From the NCBI GenBank assembly GCA_032622095.1, contig CP136068.1, forward strand, positions 159,483,465-159,547,464: a stretch of 64,000 nt of DNA, in the 5' to 3' direction. Position numbers and translations under genes: made by a program. This DNA comes from Siphonodentalium dalli (Eukaryota; Mollusca; Scaphopoda; Gadilida; Siphonodentaliidae). The notes under the pieces are model-generated. The model did not search any database, was not told the DNA's origin, and worked only from the letters and a program-made list of their open reading frames with translations. Below, piece by piece: positions 48,401-59,399 of this stretch (its first letter is position 1; every line of letters begins with the position of its first letter).

Positions 48401-51400
48401 TTGTATATTGTCTTCTCTAATGCGAATTATGCAAGTGTTAATTCGTTTGAAACGAATCGAAGCACAACAATTGTACTGAGTGCGCTCCCCTGTGAAAAAA
48501 TAGTTGGGTGGACAATTGGACGGTTTAGTACTTCGCTGCGCCGTTGGCGTGATTGCGGCTAATTGATTTCGCCACTTTAAATGAAGAAAATACGATAAAT
48601 AACCCATTACATCACCAGTTGAGTGTAAATATAAGAAATGGATGTTGATTTTGTTGCGTTCCATGGAGTATGGATGCAAGTCGGACCAACTTACATCCAT
48701 ACTCCATGGAACGCAACAAAATCAACAACCATTTCTTAAATACAAATGACGTGCCCATACATGTAATATAAAGTGGGGGCTCATCACCAGGGTTCGCGCT
48801 GACGAAATATACTTTTGCCAAATGAAAAATATGTTTTTCCAAATGATGTTATGAGTTGCCAAATGCTATCAGTTTCTACAATGCTATTTATATTTTGACT
48901 ATTTCGACAATCCATCCAAACCAGCAACATAACAATGCAATGAACTTGATCTACGTTATATATGGGAGTCACAGTCTGCTTTATCTAAACAGGACATTCG
49001 CAATATTAAGACCTTTCTTATAGAGCAGCATTGGGCTAAACTTTTTATCGATTTAGAATTATCTGATTCGTCAAGAGCAACTTTTTACAGAAATATTAAA
49101 ACCAGCCCCTGTATTAGCCGGTATTTGCTTCAGTTACCAGATCATCTGATCCCTTATATGGTGAAATTTAGAACAGCCAACCACCGACTCCCCGTTGAAA
49201 AAAGGCGGTGGCGAAACAGTATACCTTGTAATACATGTGAACAGTGCGGTAACGGGATAGGGGACGAGTATCATCTCCTACTGATATGCGACGAATTTAG
49301 AGATATCCGTGAACAGTTCATTCCAAAATACTATTGGCTATCTCCAACGCGAGAAAAGAAAAGTTTTATGGTTTGATATCTATAGCTAATATATCGCTCC
49401 TGAAGAGGGTGAGTATATTTCTAAAATTAGCCTTCAGAAAATTGAGATAATAACTTACAACTATACTGATGATCTGGGATTGACAGCATTTACATCTATA
49501 TGTAATTACTCATATATGTAGTTACATCTATATGTAATTACTCATATATGTATATATGTATGTATATGTCTATGTATATATATATGGGTATATGTATATA
49601 TAGCTATATATGTATATGTATGTATATGTATGTATATATATCACTATTGGTGTGAGTCGATCGACAGATAGACTCGTGATTTTAAAAATGAATTTATTAC
49701 TTATATAATCCATATGTAGTATGATGCCAAAATGCTTGTTGAAATATCTTATGTATATAGTGTATATATGTTCGTGTATGTTCCACCTTAAATGGTGGCT
49801 TTATGCATTAAACAATTCAAATTGTAGAGTTGTTTCTTCATCAGTAAGGCACATCGAAACAAAGAGGATTAGCTTTATAAACACCACAACCAGACATACT
49901 AGCAATCCATCCACCCGTCGATACTAATGCTATCAGATTAACTGCATCTTGATAGAGGTGATAACTGTTCAAAACATTATACTTGTGTAAATCACCACTA
50001 ATACCATTAATAGTGAAATAGTTTCCTGAAATGAATGGCACTGATGTGACAAATATTAATAAACTTCCTTAAGGAATCAAAACTGACTCGCCAAAATATT
50101 TGCCAAATGAAAATAAGTTTTGCCAAATGTGAATTATTGTTGCCATTGGAAAATTTGGCAATTGACATCGCGAACCCTGCTCAGCACGGGATAATCATAT
50201 GTTCTGGAAATATGTTGTAACACGTTATCCATCAAATTAACTAATTTGAACGGTAGCAAATGTGTAACAAACAGAATAGTCAATTGTTTTCGATAATTAC
50301 GTCACATAATTAATGTGGGGCGGACCTATTGGTTAGGCACTCGTTCGCTCCGCTCACTCGCTCACCGACTCTACTCGTGAATTACATCACATACTCATTG
50401 ACACCAATTGATTGCCCTCTATTTCACACATTATTTGGCAAGTACCGTTTGCGCAATAGCATTCATTCCAGGGATGTCTCACAATTAACGTTGGCTTATA
50501 ATATTAAGGAACGTTAACACCCCTATCAAGACAGTTATACTAATCCGACTACTTGTAATGAAACGTGAACTGATTTTTGCGTGTCGATATTTACACAATC
50601 TGTTTTGTTTGTGGGTACTAGTTCGGTGATAATAGTATACAATGTCATGCTATTACTTCATTAATAACTCATTACCATGGTTGTTTCGACAGGCCAGAGC
50701 CACTGGTGGCGTGCTAATTGGCCTGCATGACGCCCAGGATGAAGGTCAGTATCAGTGGATGGATGGGTCACTGATGTCAGCAGAAGAGATGCTCTGGTGG
50801 TATCAAGGTAACAATCTGATATCGCATGATATAATTATAGTACTTTAGTAATTATATATCACATATTTGCATTAAACGACTTACTATCGACCTCGGCTGA
50901 TAACACACTAAACTCGGCTAATATCATCTGAATTTGAACCCAATCATCTGAATTTGAACCTATACATGATATTGAACAGCCCTCGGGTAGTTTCCATTTC
51001 CACAAACTCTTGAACTAAGCCCTATACTCATAAACTCATAAATTACATATACACAATCTGTGCATGGCTCACCGAGGCCATCTTAATATTGTTATTAATT
51101 GCTATATTCACCATACTGGGACTGGCAGGAAGACAGTCTTACCAGACTATGCCATCCCCCACAATATACGACAGAAATATCCATAATTTTCATCATTATT
51201 ATATAATATATATGTGTATTGGAAACAAAATATCCTATCCTATCATATCATGTGTTATGTCACCGATCGAAGCGTAGTGTTTACATCCAACGTAACCGCC
51301 AGTCTGAGATGCAGTCACAGTGCTAGGCCGATATAACGACAATTTCATAATGCACTTGAAGTACTGACGTTTCATGGTGTGTTTCAATCATTTCGAAATA

Positions 51401-52496
51401 CTGGTATTTACATCGTAATTCAAATGGAAATCGTGATTACCAACTCGGGTATATAACATGCTTGGTCCAACACTCATTTACAACATTCCTCTTAAGCATC
51501 GCATTTCAGAAGTAAATGTAGTTATTGCGTATATATTATATATGTTGTCCACTAATTTTTATGTTTACATCGATGCACTTGTCAAATTGTATGTATTGAT
51601 ATTTTACACATTACATCTAATCTAATCTAATCTAAACCACACCATTGGATTACTCGCATTATGATTATACAACTTTGGTGGAAATCTGCGAATAAAACAT
51701 TCTTATTAATGATAGTGCCCCTCTCGTCCCCCACCCTGACCCAAATGGGGCATATGTGTCGTATTTAAACCACACATTTGGATTCCTCTATAATATATAT
51801 ATATATAGATAGATAGTCGATGTGTGGCATAATATAAGATTCATATATCGCATCGCATGGAGTATGATAGGATATAAACATATTGCACCATATTCGATCA
51901 TAACGATAACACGAGTGTGATTGATTAGAGTAAGATAAGAAGTTAACAGTTCAACCTCTATCATCCCTCCTTACACATTTAGATGTGTGTTATCTAGGTG
52001 TATTAATACACGAGTATATGCCTTATAACATGGATATGACTTAATATAAGTTTATTGAAAATCTAGGACAACACAGTTAGAATGACCTGTGGAAGTGAAT
52101 AGTTCCTGCATGTATACATACATGAGCATCCATAAATAATTCGTTTTTCAATTCAAATTTTCCGAACATTATTTCACGAAATTCACCGATTTCCCTTTCT
52201 TTCGATTTTTGCTGATTTGTAGTATGTTGTTCATGGATGGTTTATGACCTTATTCCAGCAAAAGATACATTATGGTGCAATCAGTTCGAGTTTTGCATTT
52301 TTTTTTCTCATGCACTGGACTATGTTCCCTCTTAGTGAACCGTGATTTTGTTGCATTTGGAAATATATCTTTCCCATGCCATTGGTGTTCATTCAAGCAT
52401 GCATACACTCAGCATGGCAATAGCTACAATGTGTTTGGGACATATACAAACGATTGTCTTCCGAATGTTCCATTGATTTGTACTTACCATATATGA
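42375..52496 (+). CDS. secreted C-type lectin, 4 exons, 167 aa
   Basis: Exons 42375-42441, 47576-47736, 50693-50807 and 52336-52496; total 504 bases, in frame throughout. Intron phases 1, 0, 1 agree at each junction, and all introns are GT-AG. Exon 1 is a signal peptide. Exons 2-4 form one long-form C-type lectin-like domain: N-terminal hairpin Cys (CPTGW, TCY), DGC for the long loop disulphide, GVLIGL (the WIGL position), EGQYQWMDGS, a CHWC pair, and TNDC ... LIC at the end. Neither the EPN/QPD motif nor a WND motif is present, so canonical calcium-dependent sugar binding is doubtful. Two N-glycosylation sequons (SNATC and GNISF). Such proteins are usually secreted immune or adhesion factors in invertebrates. 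The long introns hold transposons. No AATAAA was seen directly after the stop. Confidence 0.8.
43490..44110 (+). repeat. dispersed repeat related to 54540-54850
   Basis: Shares tttacataac, atatgacaataa, ttta-gcgatat-t, ttggtata-g-acaa and tatggcggtttt with 54560-54690 in the same order. It lies in intron 1 of the lectin gene. The 88-codon frame inside is not preserved between the copies. Confidence 0.55.
44963..45285. mobile_element. hAT-like MITE with perfect 8-bp TSD
   Basis: The termini cagggttcgcgctg and cagcgcgaaccctg are exact inverted repeats, and TATGTAAA occurs at 44955-44962 and 45286-45293. 323 bp. The inside contains ttgccaatttagcaaattgc and a short plus-strand MKKVIDFFGHSDI reading that might be a remnant of a parent gene. 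Same family as 48788-50179. Confidence 0.9.
46186..47002. repeat. 46-bp minisatellite, ~18-19 copies
   Basis: The unit is aaagtaaattatcaggacca followed by cttaaccagggtgatgcatacgaccc. Copies are nearly identical, with two shortened units near 46590 and 46712. The portion atcaggaccacttaaccagg then gtg matches the terminal sequence of the MITE at 3050-3568 with few changes, so the array seems to have grown from such an end plus flank. Open frames inside are artefacts of repetition. Confidence 0.95.
47302..47458. repeat. long hairpin, ~60-bp arms
   Basis: cacagaacgacacgatgtgt with aaatgggtttgtcgatacgg is mirrored by ccgtatcgacacacccattt and acacatcgtgtcgttctgtg. The loop contains aaagaactcgaagcgcaagg. 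A diverged relative is at about 55120-55275. It lies about 115 bp upstream of lectin exon 2. Confidence 0.88.
47576..47736 (+). CDS. C-type lectin exon 2
   Basis: Acceptor gtttgtaacgcag, donor gtaagt. Encodes CPTGWFLSSNATCYTLLQ, then SLDSAALSDGCKQNQANLG. These are the first two strands and first helix of a long-form C-type lectin domain; the helix Trp is replaced by Leu (SLDSAA). Confidence 0.85.
47780..48620. other. interval in lectin intron 2 without a supported gene
   Basis: Slightly less AT-rich than its surroundings and open for 108 codons on the plus strand (48236-48562), but no motif, signal peptide or splice partner was recognised. Confidence 0.4.
48628..48740. repeat. long hairpin, ~48-bp arms
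   Basis: aagaaatggatgttgatttt and gttgcgttccatggagtatg are mirrored by catactccatggaacgcaac and aaaatcaacaaccatttctt around a centre near ggtccaactt. Almost perfect pairing. Confidence 0.9.
48928..49376 (+). pseudogene. LINE C-terminal fragment with zinc knuckle
   Basis: Open frame of about 148 codons: IWESQSALSKQDIRNIK, HLIPYMVKFRTANHRLPVEK, then CEQCGNGIGDEYHLLLIC, the CCHC knuckle and flanks typical of the carboxyl end of non-LTR reverse transcriptases. No RT core is present. It is a different lineage from the LINE at 14400-16985 by sequence. Confidence 0.82.
49495..49655. repeat. tatatg/tatgta microsatellite
   Basis: Imperfect runs of tatatgta and tatgtatatg, beginning with two copies of acatctatatgtaattactc. 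It is plausibly the tail region of the adjacent LINE fragment. Confidence 0.85.
50693..50807 (+). CDS. C-type lectin exon 3
   Basis: Acceptor gttgtttcgacag, donor gtaaca. Encodes GGVLIGLHDAQDEGQYQWMD, GSLMSAEEMLWWYQ. It carries the WIGL-like core and the EGxYxWxDGS strand. The Pro-containing EPN/QPD triplet expected soon after is absent. Confidence 0.88.
50810..52335 (+). other. lectin intron 3
   Basis: GT at 50808, AG at 52334-52335. It contains ctaatctaatctaatc near 51617 and a short (ta)n(ga)n tract near 51793. No gene seen. Confidence 0.5.
52336..52496 (+). CDS. C-type lectin exon 4 (terminal)
   Basis: Acceptor ttccctcttag. The first two bases complete a Val codon with exon 3. Encodes NRDFVAFGNISFPCHWCSFK, then VFGTYTNDCLPNVPLICTYH before I and stop. 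NDC and LIC supply the last two conserved cysteines of the fold; the WND calcium motif is replaced by YTND. Confidence 0.8.
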
Positions 52497-52499
52497 AGA

Positions 52500-53560
52500 T
52501 ATTCATGTCTCCTGAACAATATAAGTGCGAACTTGCTTGTTATGTGTTTATAATATGTTCAAAGTGGTCCCGTGTGAGCTAGAGTTGGGTTCATACATAA
52601 AGGTTATCAATAGTTGTTATTATTTGACTTGGATAATATATGCACAATTATTCGGCCAAATTCGTATGTATAATTGTGTACAGATATAACACATACTTGA
52701 TGTTTGCTTATTGTGTACGGCGGTTAACCATGATGATGTTATATAACTAAAGCGTTGCCCTGAGAATATTAGAGATTTGATTCGATGTTGGTATGACGGC
52801 TCAATTATCTGTTCACTTGTTCCAATGTGTGTGCTTTGTACGTTATCTATATTATCTAAAGTCATCGGGATACAATTTTACTGCTCTTGTGTATGCACCA
52901 TAATTATATAATTCATCTAGGATGACGCCGCCATAAGATTCACTTACTAAACGTTGAGTCTTTTTCAGTTTTTCTTGACGTTTTGTTTTACTAAAGCTGT
53001 TCTGACGGCATATTGTTTGTGATTAATTTGCAGAATGTATTGCTTCCGGTGTACAAATCAAGGTACCCCATTGCTCGTGGCTGATGTAGGCACCATGGAT
53101 CCAATGTATCTGTGCTTTATAAGAGCATGTTCCCGTCGTGCGCCGATCGTTAATTGATTGTGTTACAACATGGCCCATTCCCATGACTGTTGACTGTAGG
53201 GGCGAACACGGACACACACGAGTGCCGCACTCTTCCAACGACGAGACTTGATATACTACATATGATAATTAACAACAAATTGAATAATTGATTAGCGCGC
53301 ACTCATACTCTACTTCAATTCAGTTTAATTATTATTTTATAATCAGACTATGTACAATCATGTTTGCGCTAATGCTATCATTTAAATAAATACTTACACT
53401 GAATCTTCCCGGCGCCTTGTACGAATAAACTCGCTTTCGACTTTGATGGCAGATGCATGCGTGCGCTGTACACAGACAATAATGATTCGATATTCGATGC
53501 GAGCTAGATATTATCCACCACATTCAATATACATGTATGAGGAAATGTGGTGACTAACGG
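52500..53560. other. interval downstream of the lectin gene
   Basis: No gene supported. An open stretch after attaatttgcag (53034) continues for only about 18 codons. Confidence 0.4.
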
Positions 53561-53565
53561 GCCCT

Positions 53566-54125
53566 ACACTGCCAAAAATATTTTCTCAATTTAGGAAAAA
53601 AAAACACTTGAAATGAGAAATTATCTTGGGAGAATAGCTAGAAAAATAAGCACAGCATATTTTCTAGGTCAAGAAATGAAAGGGTGGGAAAATTTCTTTT
53701 CTGAGAAAATTTCTTTAAGAAACCACAGTAATCTTAGTAAGAAAATCCTAGTAAAACAATCTTAGTATAGATTTTTTTTCTTAATGTAGGAAAGATTGTT
53801 TTTCTCGCATAAGTTTATTTTTCTTAAAATAAGATAAGTTTAAGATACTGCGATTATCTTGGGAGAATAGCTAGAAATTTAAGAAAGCTACAAAATTATT
53901 CTAGAACAAGAAATAATATTTTCTATAGTAAGAAATATCGTCAAGATATTTTATCTTAAGTGATGCCAATGTTTTCTAGAATGAGATTTTCTCAAGCAGG
54001 AAAATAAATCTAAGTAAGGAAAACAAGTTTTCTTAAGTAGGAATATTTTCCCCAATTAGGAAAGATAATTAGAAAACAATTCTTAAATAAGAAAAACATT
54101 TAATTTTAAATTAATATAGAATTTT
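53566..54125. repeat. taagaaaa/ttttctta hairpin-rich repeat
   Basis: Starts cactgccaaaaatattttct and consists of dozens of inverted ttttct(c/t)a..taggaaaa motifs. gattatcttgggagaatagc-type sequence occurs twice (about 53619 and 53852). It may be a decayed non-autonomous transposon with a CACTG start. No right end identified. Confidence 0.55.
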
Positions 54126-54227
54126 TATTGTGTTTTTAAGATATACAATTGACATTTATTTTGAATATAAAAACTTCTTTGTAAATATTATTTTTAAATG
54201 TATAATAGAGACAATAAGGGGGCTTAA

Positions 54228-55907
54228 AGGTACGGGAGGCCTTAGTTGTCGAAAATATTCATATTTGTTTCAATCACCGTAAACATTAAAACATTAAAAC
54301 GCATACAGTATCGTTCATATATACCATGACCATCGCGTAAACAGCATGCTATCATAAAGACCTACTATATTTTACATAATCAAGAACCTGATTGTGTTAC
54401 AGAAGACAGAAAAGTGTTACTGGCTAATCACACACAAATGATATAAACGCTCTTTATTAGTTCTATATCAGGAATTCAGCAACAAAGAGCGCTCTTTATG
54501 TTTACCATCATAATATTAACAAACACCATGAAAATAACCTTTTATGCTTTTGTTTACATAACAATGGTCAAACATATGACAATAACATACTGTTTATGCG
54601 ATATTTCTTATTTGTATACGGACAAAGTCTGTCTACATTTTAATATTCTTTCTGTTTGTGGCGGTTTTTGACCGGTGGAAATATTTTCACAGCATACCCA
54701 CTGCCAAGGCATCCCGTACCTTTAAATATACAATCAACAATTTCTCGTTATGGGATTCTAAAATTGCAAGTGGCCAAACAAGATACTGTGTACATTCGTG
54801 AAGTGAAACTATACAAAGTACCTGTATCTTGTTCTGCCTCTTAAAATTGTATAAACCTATATACGCAACAAAAAATATATTGATTGCTAATAATTACGCC
54901 CCGACACATGATTTTCAATATATTTATAGAAAGAGTTATCTCAAATCTGTCGGTTGCAAAAAATAAATAAAAACATTATGTTATTTGAGTATCCAGTTCA
55001 AACGATAGGAAACAAAATCATCACGCTTGACAAAACAAGCCCTGTATGTGCCTTAATAAATATTGTAAGTCTGTATTTTTTAAATGCACAGATTCTAGGA
55101 CAGGTGATGTGTAATAAACACAGAAAGACACTTGTATTAATGGATTTGTTGATACGACACTTGTGACATTGAGGATAGATATAACTCTAGACTGTGCTGT
55201 TCATTCTATCATTGTGCGCTAGCACTCGTGTCATATCAACAAACCCATAAACACAATTGTGTCATTCTGTGTATATTGTACAGCATGCTTTCAATAGCTG
55301 TTTCATGAATCATGCAGATTGCATGTTTACTGATCAGGTACTAGCCCAAGTCTTTTCGGTGTGCAACAGCTTGGGATATCGAATTCAGTAATGTCCTAAG
55401 TATAATCGACTCCTTAAACACAGTAGAATTATGGGTAACTTTTCAGGATTTAGTCGGAAATATGGCTTGTTGCCATTCACCGGAAAGCTATCCCTGAGAG
55501 CTTTCCGATGAATGGCAACAAGCCATATTTCCGACTAAATCCTGAAAAGTTACCCATAATTCTGCTGTGGTTAAGGAGTCGATTACTTCGAGCATTACTG
55601 TAGTTGAAACTGTTTTGGACCGAGTCCTGTCCGGCTACTCTTCTATAACCTCTCAAGATTTCAGTGCTGAATGGGTCACCATGAATCACTCAATTAAACA
55701 ATCGCAACGGTGTTGAGTGTTTTGCTTATCGCTCACTATTTTAGTGCTGTATATAAACAAACGATTGACTCACACAACGTATGTTGTGTGGATAATAACG
55801 CATTCATATGAACATTATCCTGTACATGTACTATTAGTATATTCTTGGGAAACTTTTTGTAAATGTTATTTATAAATTAGAACCTATAATGAAGGCCATA
55901 CATTCCT
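54228..55907. mobile_element. TTAA-flanked element, 1.7 kb, with nested MITE
   Basis: The ends aggtacgggaggcctt and aaggccatacattcct are inverted with 11 of 16 matches, with TTAA at 54224-54227 and 55908-55911. It contains the palindromic Tc1-like MITE at 55386-55600 and a hairpin related to 47302-47458. The 62-codon frame at 54656-54844 has no transposase motif. Its right end also appears near 36522. Confidence 0.55.
55386..55600. mobile_element. palindromic Tc1/mariner-like MITE, copy 3
   Basis: cagtaatgtcctaagtataa and the mirrored attacttcgagcattactg. Nearly perfect arms of about 90 bp with centre agctatccctgagagct. Longer than copies 1 and 2 because of an extra gtcggaaatatggcttgttg arm segment. 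Nested in the 54228-55907 element. Confidence 0.8.
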
Positions 55908-56349
55908 TTAAGTTCCAAAGATATACGGAGAATCACTGCATTTTAATTGCATACCGCATCCATCGTGGTGCAACTGTTTTGTGTTCAAGGGGTAACCTTA
56001 CCATAATGTTGGAAATTACTGCAGTGTAATACCACAGCATTACCGGGGTAACACCATGTTAGAGATGGTAAATTACTTTAAGTATATGCAGGTTTGAAAT
56101 CATCATGCTTGGGAAAGGCTGCCCTCTATGTTCTTATAAAAAAGCGTCAATTTGACCTAATCTGAAGAAATACTGGTAGTGCTACAATCAAGATAACTTC
56201 AGCCCACAATTATGGGCGTAAAGTCCATTAGAGAAGAGCATCGGGTTGGATCTCGGTCAAAAACAGCATCGACCCAATCGATACCACAAGGTGTGGACCG
56301 GGAAAACTAAACGTCTAAACAGGTACTAGTGCATGCATGTATTACAAGT

Positions 56350-56600
56350 ATTAAAGGGTACACTAAATCCAGCCATTTATGAGACCATCTCCTTTTATAC
56401 TCAACAGAATATATGCAACAAATGAATGAATTTGGCCCATGGATAAGTGCAACACTTGTGTGTTCTATGAACAGTGCAAACAACATGGTATTTATAATGA
56501 AAATGAATTATTGGCTGGAGTCATAAATTAATTTTCATTATAATTTATACATGTTGTTTGCATATATTCTGCTGTGTATAAAAGGAGATGCTCTTAATGC
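56350..56600. mobile_element. foldback element, second copy (right arm deleted)
   Basis: Left arm like 40217-40384 (ctaaatccagccatttatga, atatgcaacaaatgaatgaa). The right arm keeps attttcattataat and ttctg-tg-tataaaagga, but the middle of the arm is missing. Confidence 0.75.
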
Positions 56601-56604
56601 TCAG

Positions 56605-57380
56605 TGTAAAACACTGCAAATATGGAACTTAAAGAGCTTTGATATATCTTCTACTGGAAACAACTGTTAAATTTATTAAGACTTTATCAAGTCTTTTCAC
56701 AGTATAGTCTACATGTTAGTATAGCACTAGTACTCACTAGTATTTCCAGACTTTTGTGATAAAAATGCAGATAAAAGTGCAGAATTACATGTACATGTAC
56801 ATGTTTTAAATTGATGCATTAAGTGCATGAGCGACTTTAGAGTTCTTTGAAGTGCGGTCATGCAAAATAACATAAAAGTTTGTAAAAAAAAAAGGTACAT
56901 GTACAGTACATACTACTATGATTATAGCGGTATGAAGTGTCTGGAGCACCTTTGATGGATACAAGCGAAAGCAAAACAGGCCTTAAAATTTTGCAAGAAT
57001 CAAACTATAGCATTTCTACATCAAATCAGCTGCTTTTTAGTTTTTTACCAGACTCAAACTAAGAATCATGATACTGACTCTCATCATACTAAAATCCCTA
57101 CAAGATAATATAATGGTGCGCAGATTTTTCATTGAGTGTTTCAAATCATTTTAAAGGGACACACAGTGAGTAAATATGCCAAAACATATAACAAACAACA
57201 GTTCGTAAAAACATCACCACTAAGAAAAACATGAATTACTGGTTGATATATTAATTATTGAAAGTTTTCCAATAACGAAATTTCTCCTGTTGGAACCATT
57301 GCTATGTAAACAAAACTGTTACAGCGATTTGTCAAATATTTTTCAATGCTTTGGCATTGCAATGTTTAACCCTTTCATGA
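56605..57380. other. interval without a supported gene
   Basis: AT-rich, with acatgtacatgtacatg near 56790 and an A10 run near 56887. No exon or repeat boundary supported. Confidence 0.4.
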
Positions 57381-57384
57381 TGGG

Positions 57385-57600
57385 AGCTGCGCTGGTGCAG
57401 CATTAAATATCATGTACCAGTGAATTCTTGTATATATACAAGTCTCACATAGCGAGCCTCACATGTATTAGAGAATGCACTGGATTACAAGGTCACGGTA
57501 AATATTGTTAGGCCATGTTTTCTCTAATATATGTGAGGCTCCATTTTGGAGACTCGCAAATATAAGAGAATGCATTGGCACAGGATTTTAGCAAAATTTC
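57385..57600. repeat. hairpin repeat of the gcattctcttat family, copy 2
   Basis: ggtgcagcattaaa next to repeated agagaatgca and ctcacat-tattagagaatgc arms around ttctctaatatatgtgaggc. Related to 9780-9930 and 63150-63275. Confidence 0.65.
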
Positions 57601-57875
57601 AGGAATCTCCAGTAATGGAAGGTTTTAGTTTTTATTAAACTTTGGCATCTTATTGGACTTATTCAACATTGGTTGGTAATGTCACTGTAACAGTGACGTT
57701 TATCATAATTGCTAGCATGCAATGCCATTCTTTCGTATAAATTAATTAACTCACAGAATATCGAAAGACCAGATGTGAGTATAATATAAATTTATCACCC
57801 CATTTTATGCAGGGATACAAAAAATAAACATACATGTAACTTATGTTACGCTTTAAAGTCAACATGGACAATTAA

Positions 57876-58244
57876 AGGTAAACAGTCTGATTTGATGGTC
57901 TCCATGTCATAAGATTCCAAGAACAACATTTCTTAATCAATTAATTACCAAAACATAATGCTAACTACTGTCAACTCTAGTGTAACATTTTCCAAAACGT
58001 GTTATAAATCAACATTTTGTTCATCGCAACTTGGTATCAAGATTATGTCAGTCGACTCAGTCGGCTCGTTGAATATTTGCTAGGCCGGGAAATATTCAAG
58101 GTGGTGAAAAATAACAGATTTCAAAAAATTATATTTTATAACTCAGAACTTTAAAGGGTGTGTTCCTCGACTCGAATCAATTATTTTTTACCCCTGAAGC
58201 CAAATAAATGGTAAATGAGGAGCGCGAACTCAGATTATCTATAT
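57876..58244. mobile_element. TTAA-flanked MITE, relative of 5425-5855
   Basis: TTAA precedes 57876 and follows 58244. The interior follows 5425-5855 in order: aagaacaacat, gctaac--t-gtcaact-tagt, caaaacgt, atcaacattt, tgaatatttgc-aggccg and gactcgaat. Confidence 0.6.
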
Positions 58245-58722
58245 TTAAATGTACATGTATTGTATGGTACATGTATACACCACTTTAAGCTCTTGTACAG
58301 ATTACTTGGTGATACAGCAGGTTGACAAAGATAAAGGAACATTAGAATATTTTGATTCTGTTATGGATTTGAAGGCCTGTATGTGTACATGAATCTGATT
58401 ATATTGACATACTGCAATAATTTGTCACTTAAAAGTTCATATCCTTCAGATAAGCTCAGAAACAAGGCTTAAGACTGTTCCATGGGTACTGTCGTGGTTT
58501 GTCAAAGTTTGTGTGGAGATTTGGATGCCATTGTGCACATTTTCTGAGACTCGGTGACGCATACAAGTACATGTATGTTGTAGAATTGAATTCACTTGCC
58601 AAGATTTTCACCTCATAAGTCTGATAAAATGTAGAGGTCGCTGATCAGTCTCCATCAAGGAATGAATGCATACATATATGGGTAATGTTTTCCTTTGATG
58701 AACACATTGAACGTCATTTGGT

Positions 58723-59398
58723 TATAAATTAAAGCCTCCATTTCGCTGCAGTGTGCACTAGTTACCAGGTATGCATGGTACTGGATTCAGTGCATAACGT
58801 CCGTAGGTATACATATAGTACTGTGGTTCATGTGTATAGCCAGGAGACTCAGGACTCACTGTCACACAGCAACAACACACATTGTGGCATGCATGGACGA
58901 ATACCGATAACATCTACTGTACATGTATCCAGTACCGGTACATGTACACCGAATAACATTTGAAATCCTTCCTCATCCAGTCTTGGGCAGAATTAATAAT
59001 ATTGGTATTAAGGGTCACCATGCAGTGTCTGCAAGAAGCACTCAGGAAACATGATTTGGTTATAAATTAAAGCCTCCATTTCGCTGCAGTGTGCACTAGT
59101 TACCAGGTATGCATGGTACTGGATTCAGTGCATACCGTCCGTAGGTATACATATAGTACTGTGGTTCATGTGTATAGCCAGAAGACCCAGGACTCACTGT
59201 CACACAGCAACAACACACATTGTGGCATGCATGGACGAATACTGATAACATATACAGTACATGTATCCAGTACATGTACACCGAATAACATTTGAAATCC
59301 TTCATCATCCAGTCTTGGGCAGAATTAATAATATTGGTATTAAGGGTCACCATGCAGTGTCTGCAAGAAGCACTCAGGAAACATGACTCTATGATTGG
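58723..59398. repeat. recent 338-bp tandem duplication
   Basis: Everything from ggttataaattaaagcctcc to caggaaacatga occurs twice with only a few differences (for example ataacgtccg/ataccgtccg and a 12-base ccggtacatgta-type indel). The period of 338 is exact between the copies before the indel. The short open frames seen in each copy are unremarkable. Confidence 0.95.
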
Positions 59399-59399
59399 T

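Larger units (their letters stand above)
48788..50179. mobile_element. hAT-like element carrying a LINE fragment
   Basis: The ends cagggttcgcgctg and catcgcgaaccctg match the MITE at 44963-45285 (one difference). The flanks CTCATCAC (48780-48787) and CTCAGCAC (50180-50187) agree at 7 of 8 positions, a decayed 8-bp duplication. Subterminal ttgccaaatg repeats occur at both ends. The core holds a LINE 3' part (48928-49376) and a TATG microsatellite. Confidence 0.75.

Noticed and set aside
53034..53095. Candidate alternative last exon for the lectin after attaatttgcag
   Set aside because: It stops after about 18 codons and supplies no closing cysteine pattern, whereas 52336-52496 gives NDC and LIC in the right phase.
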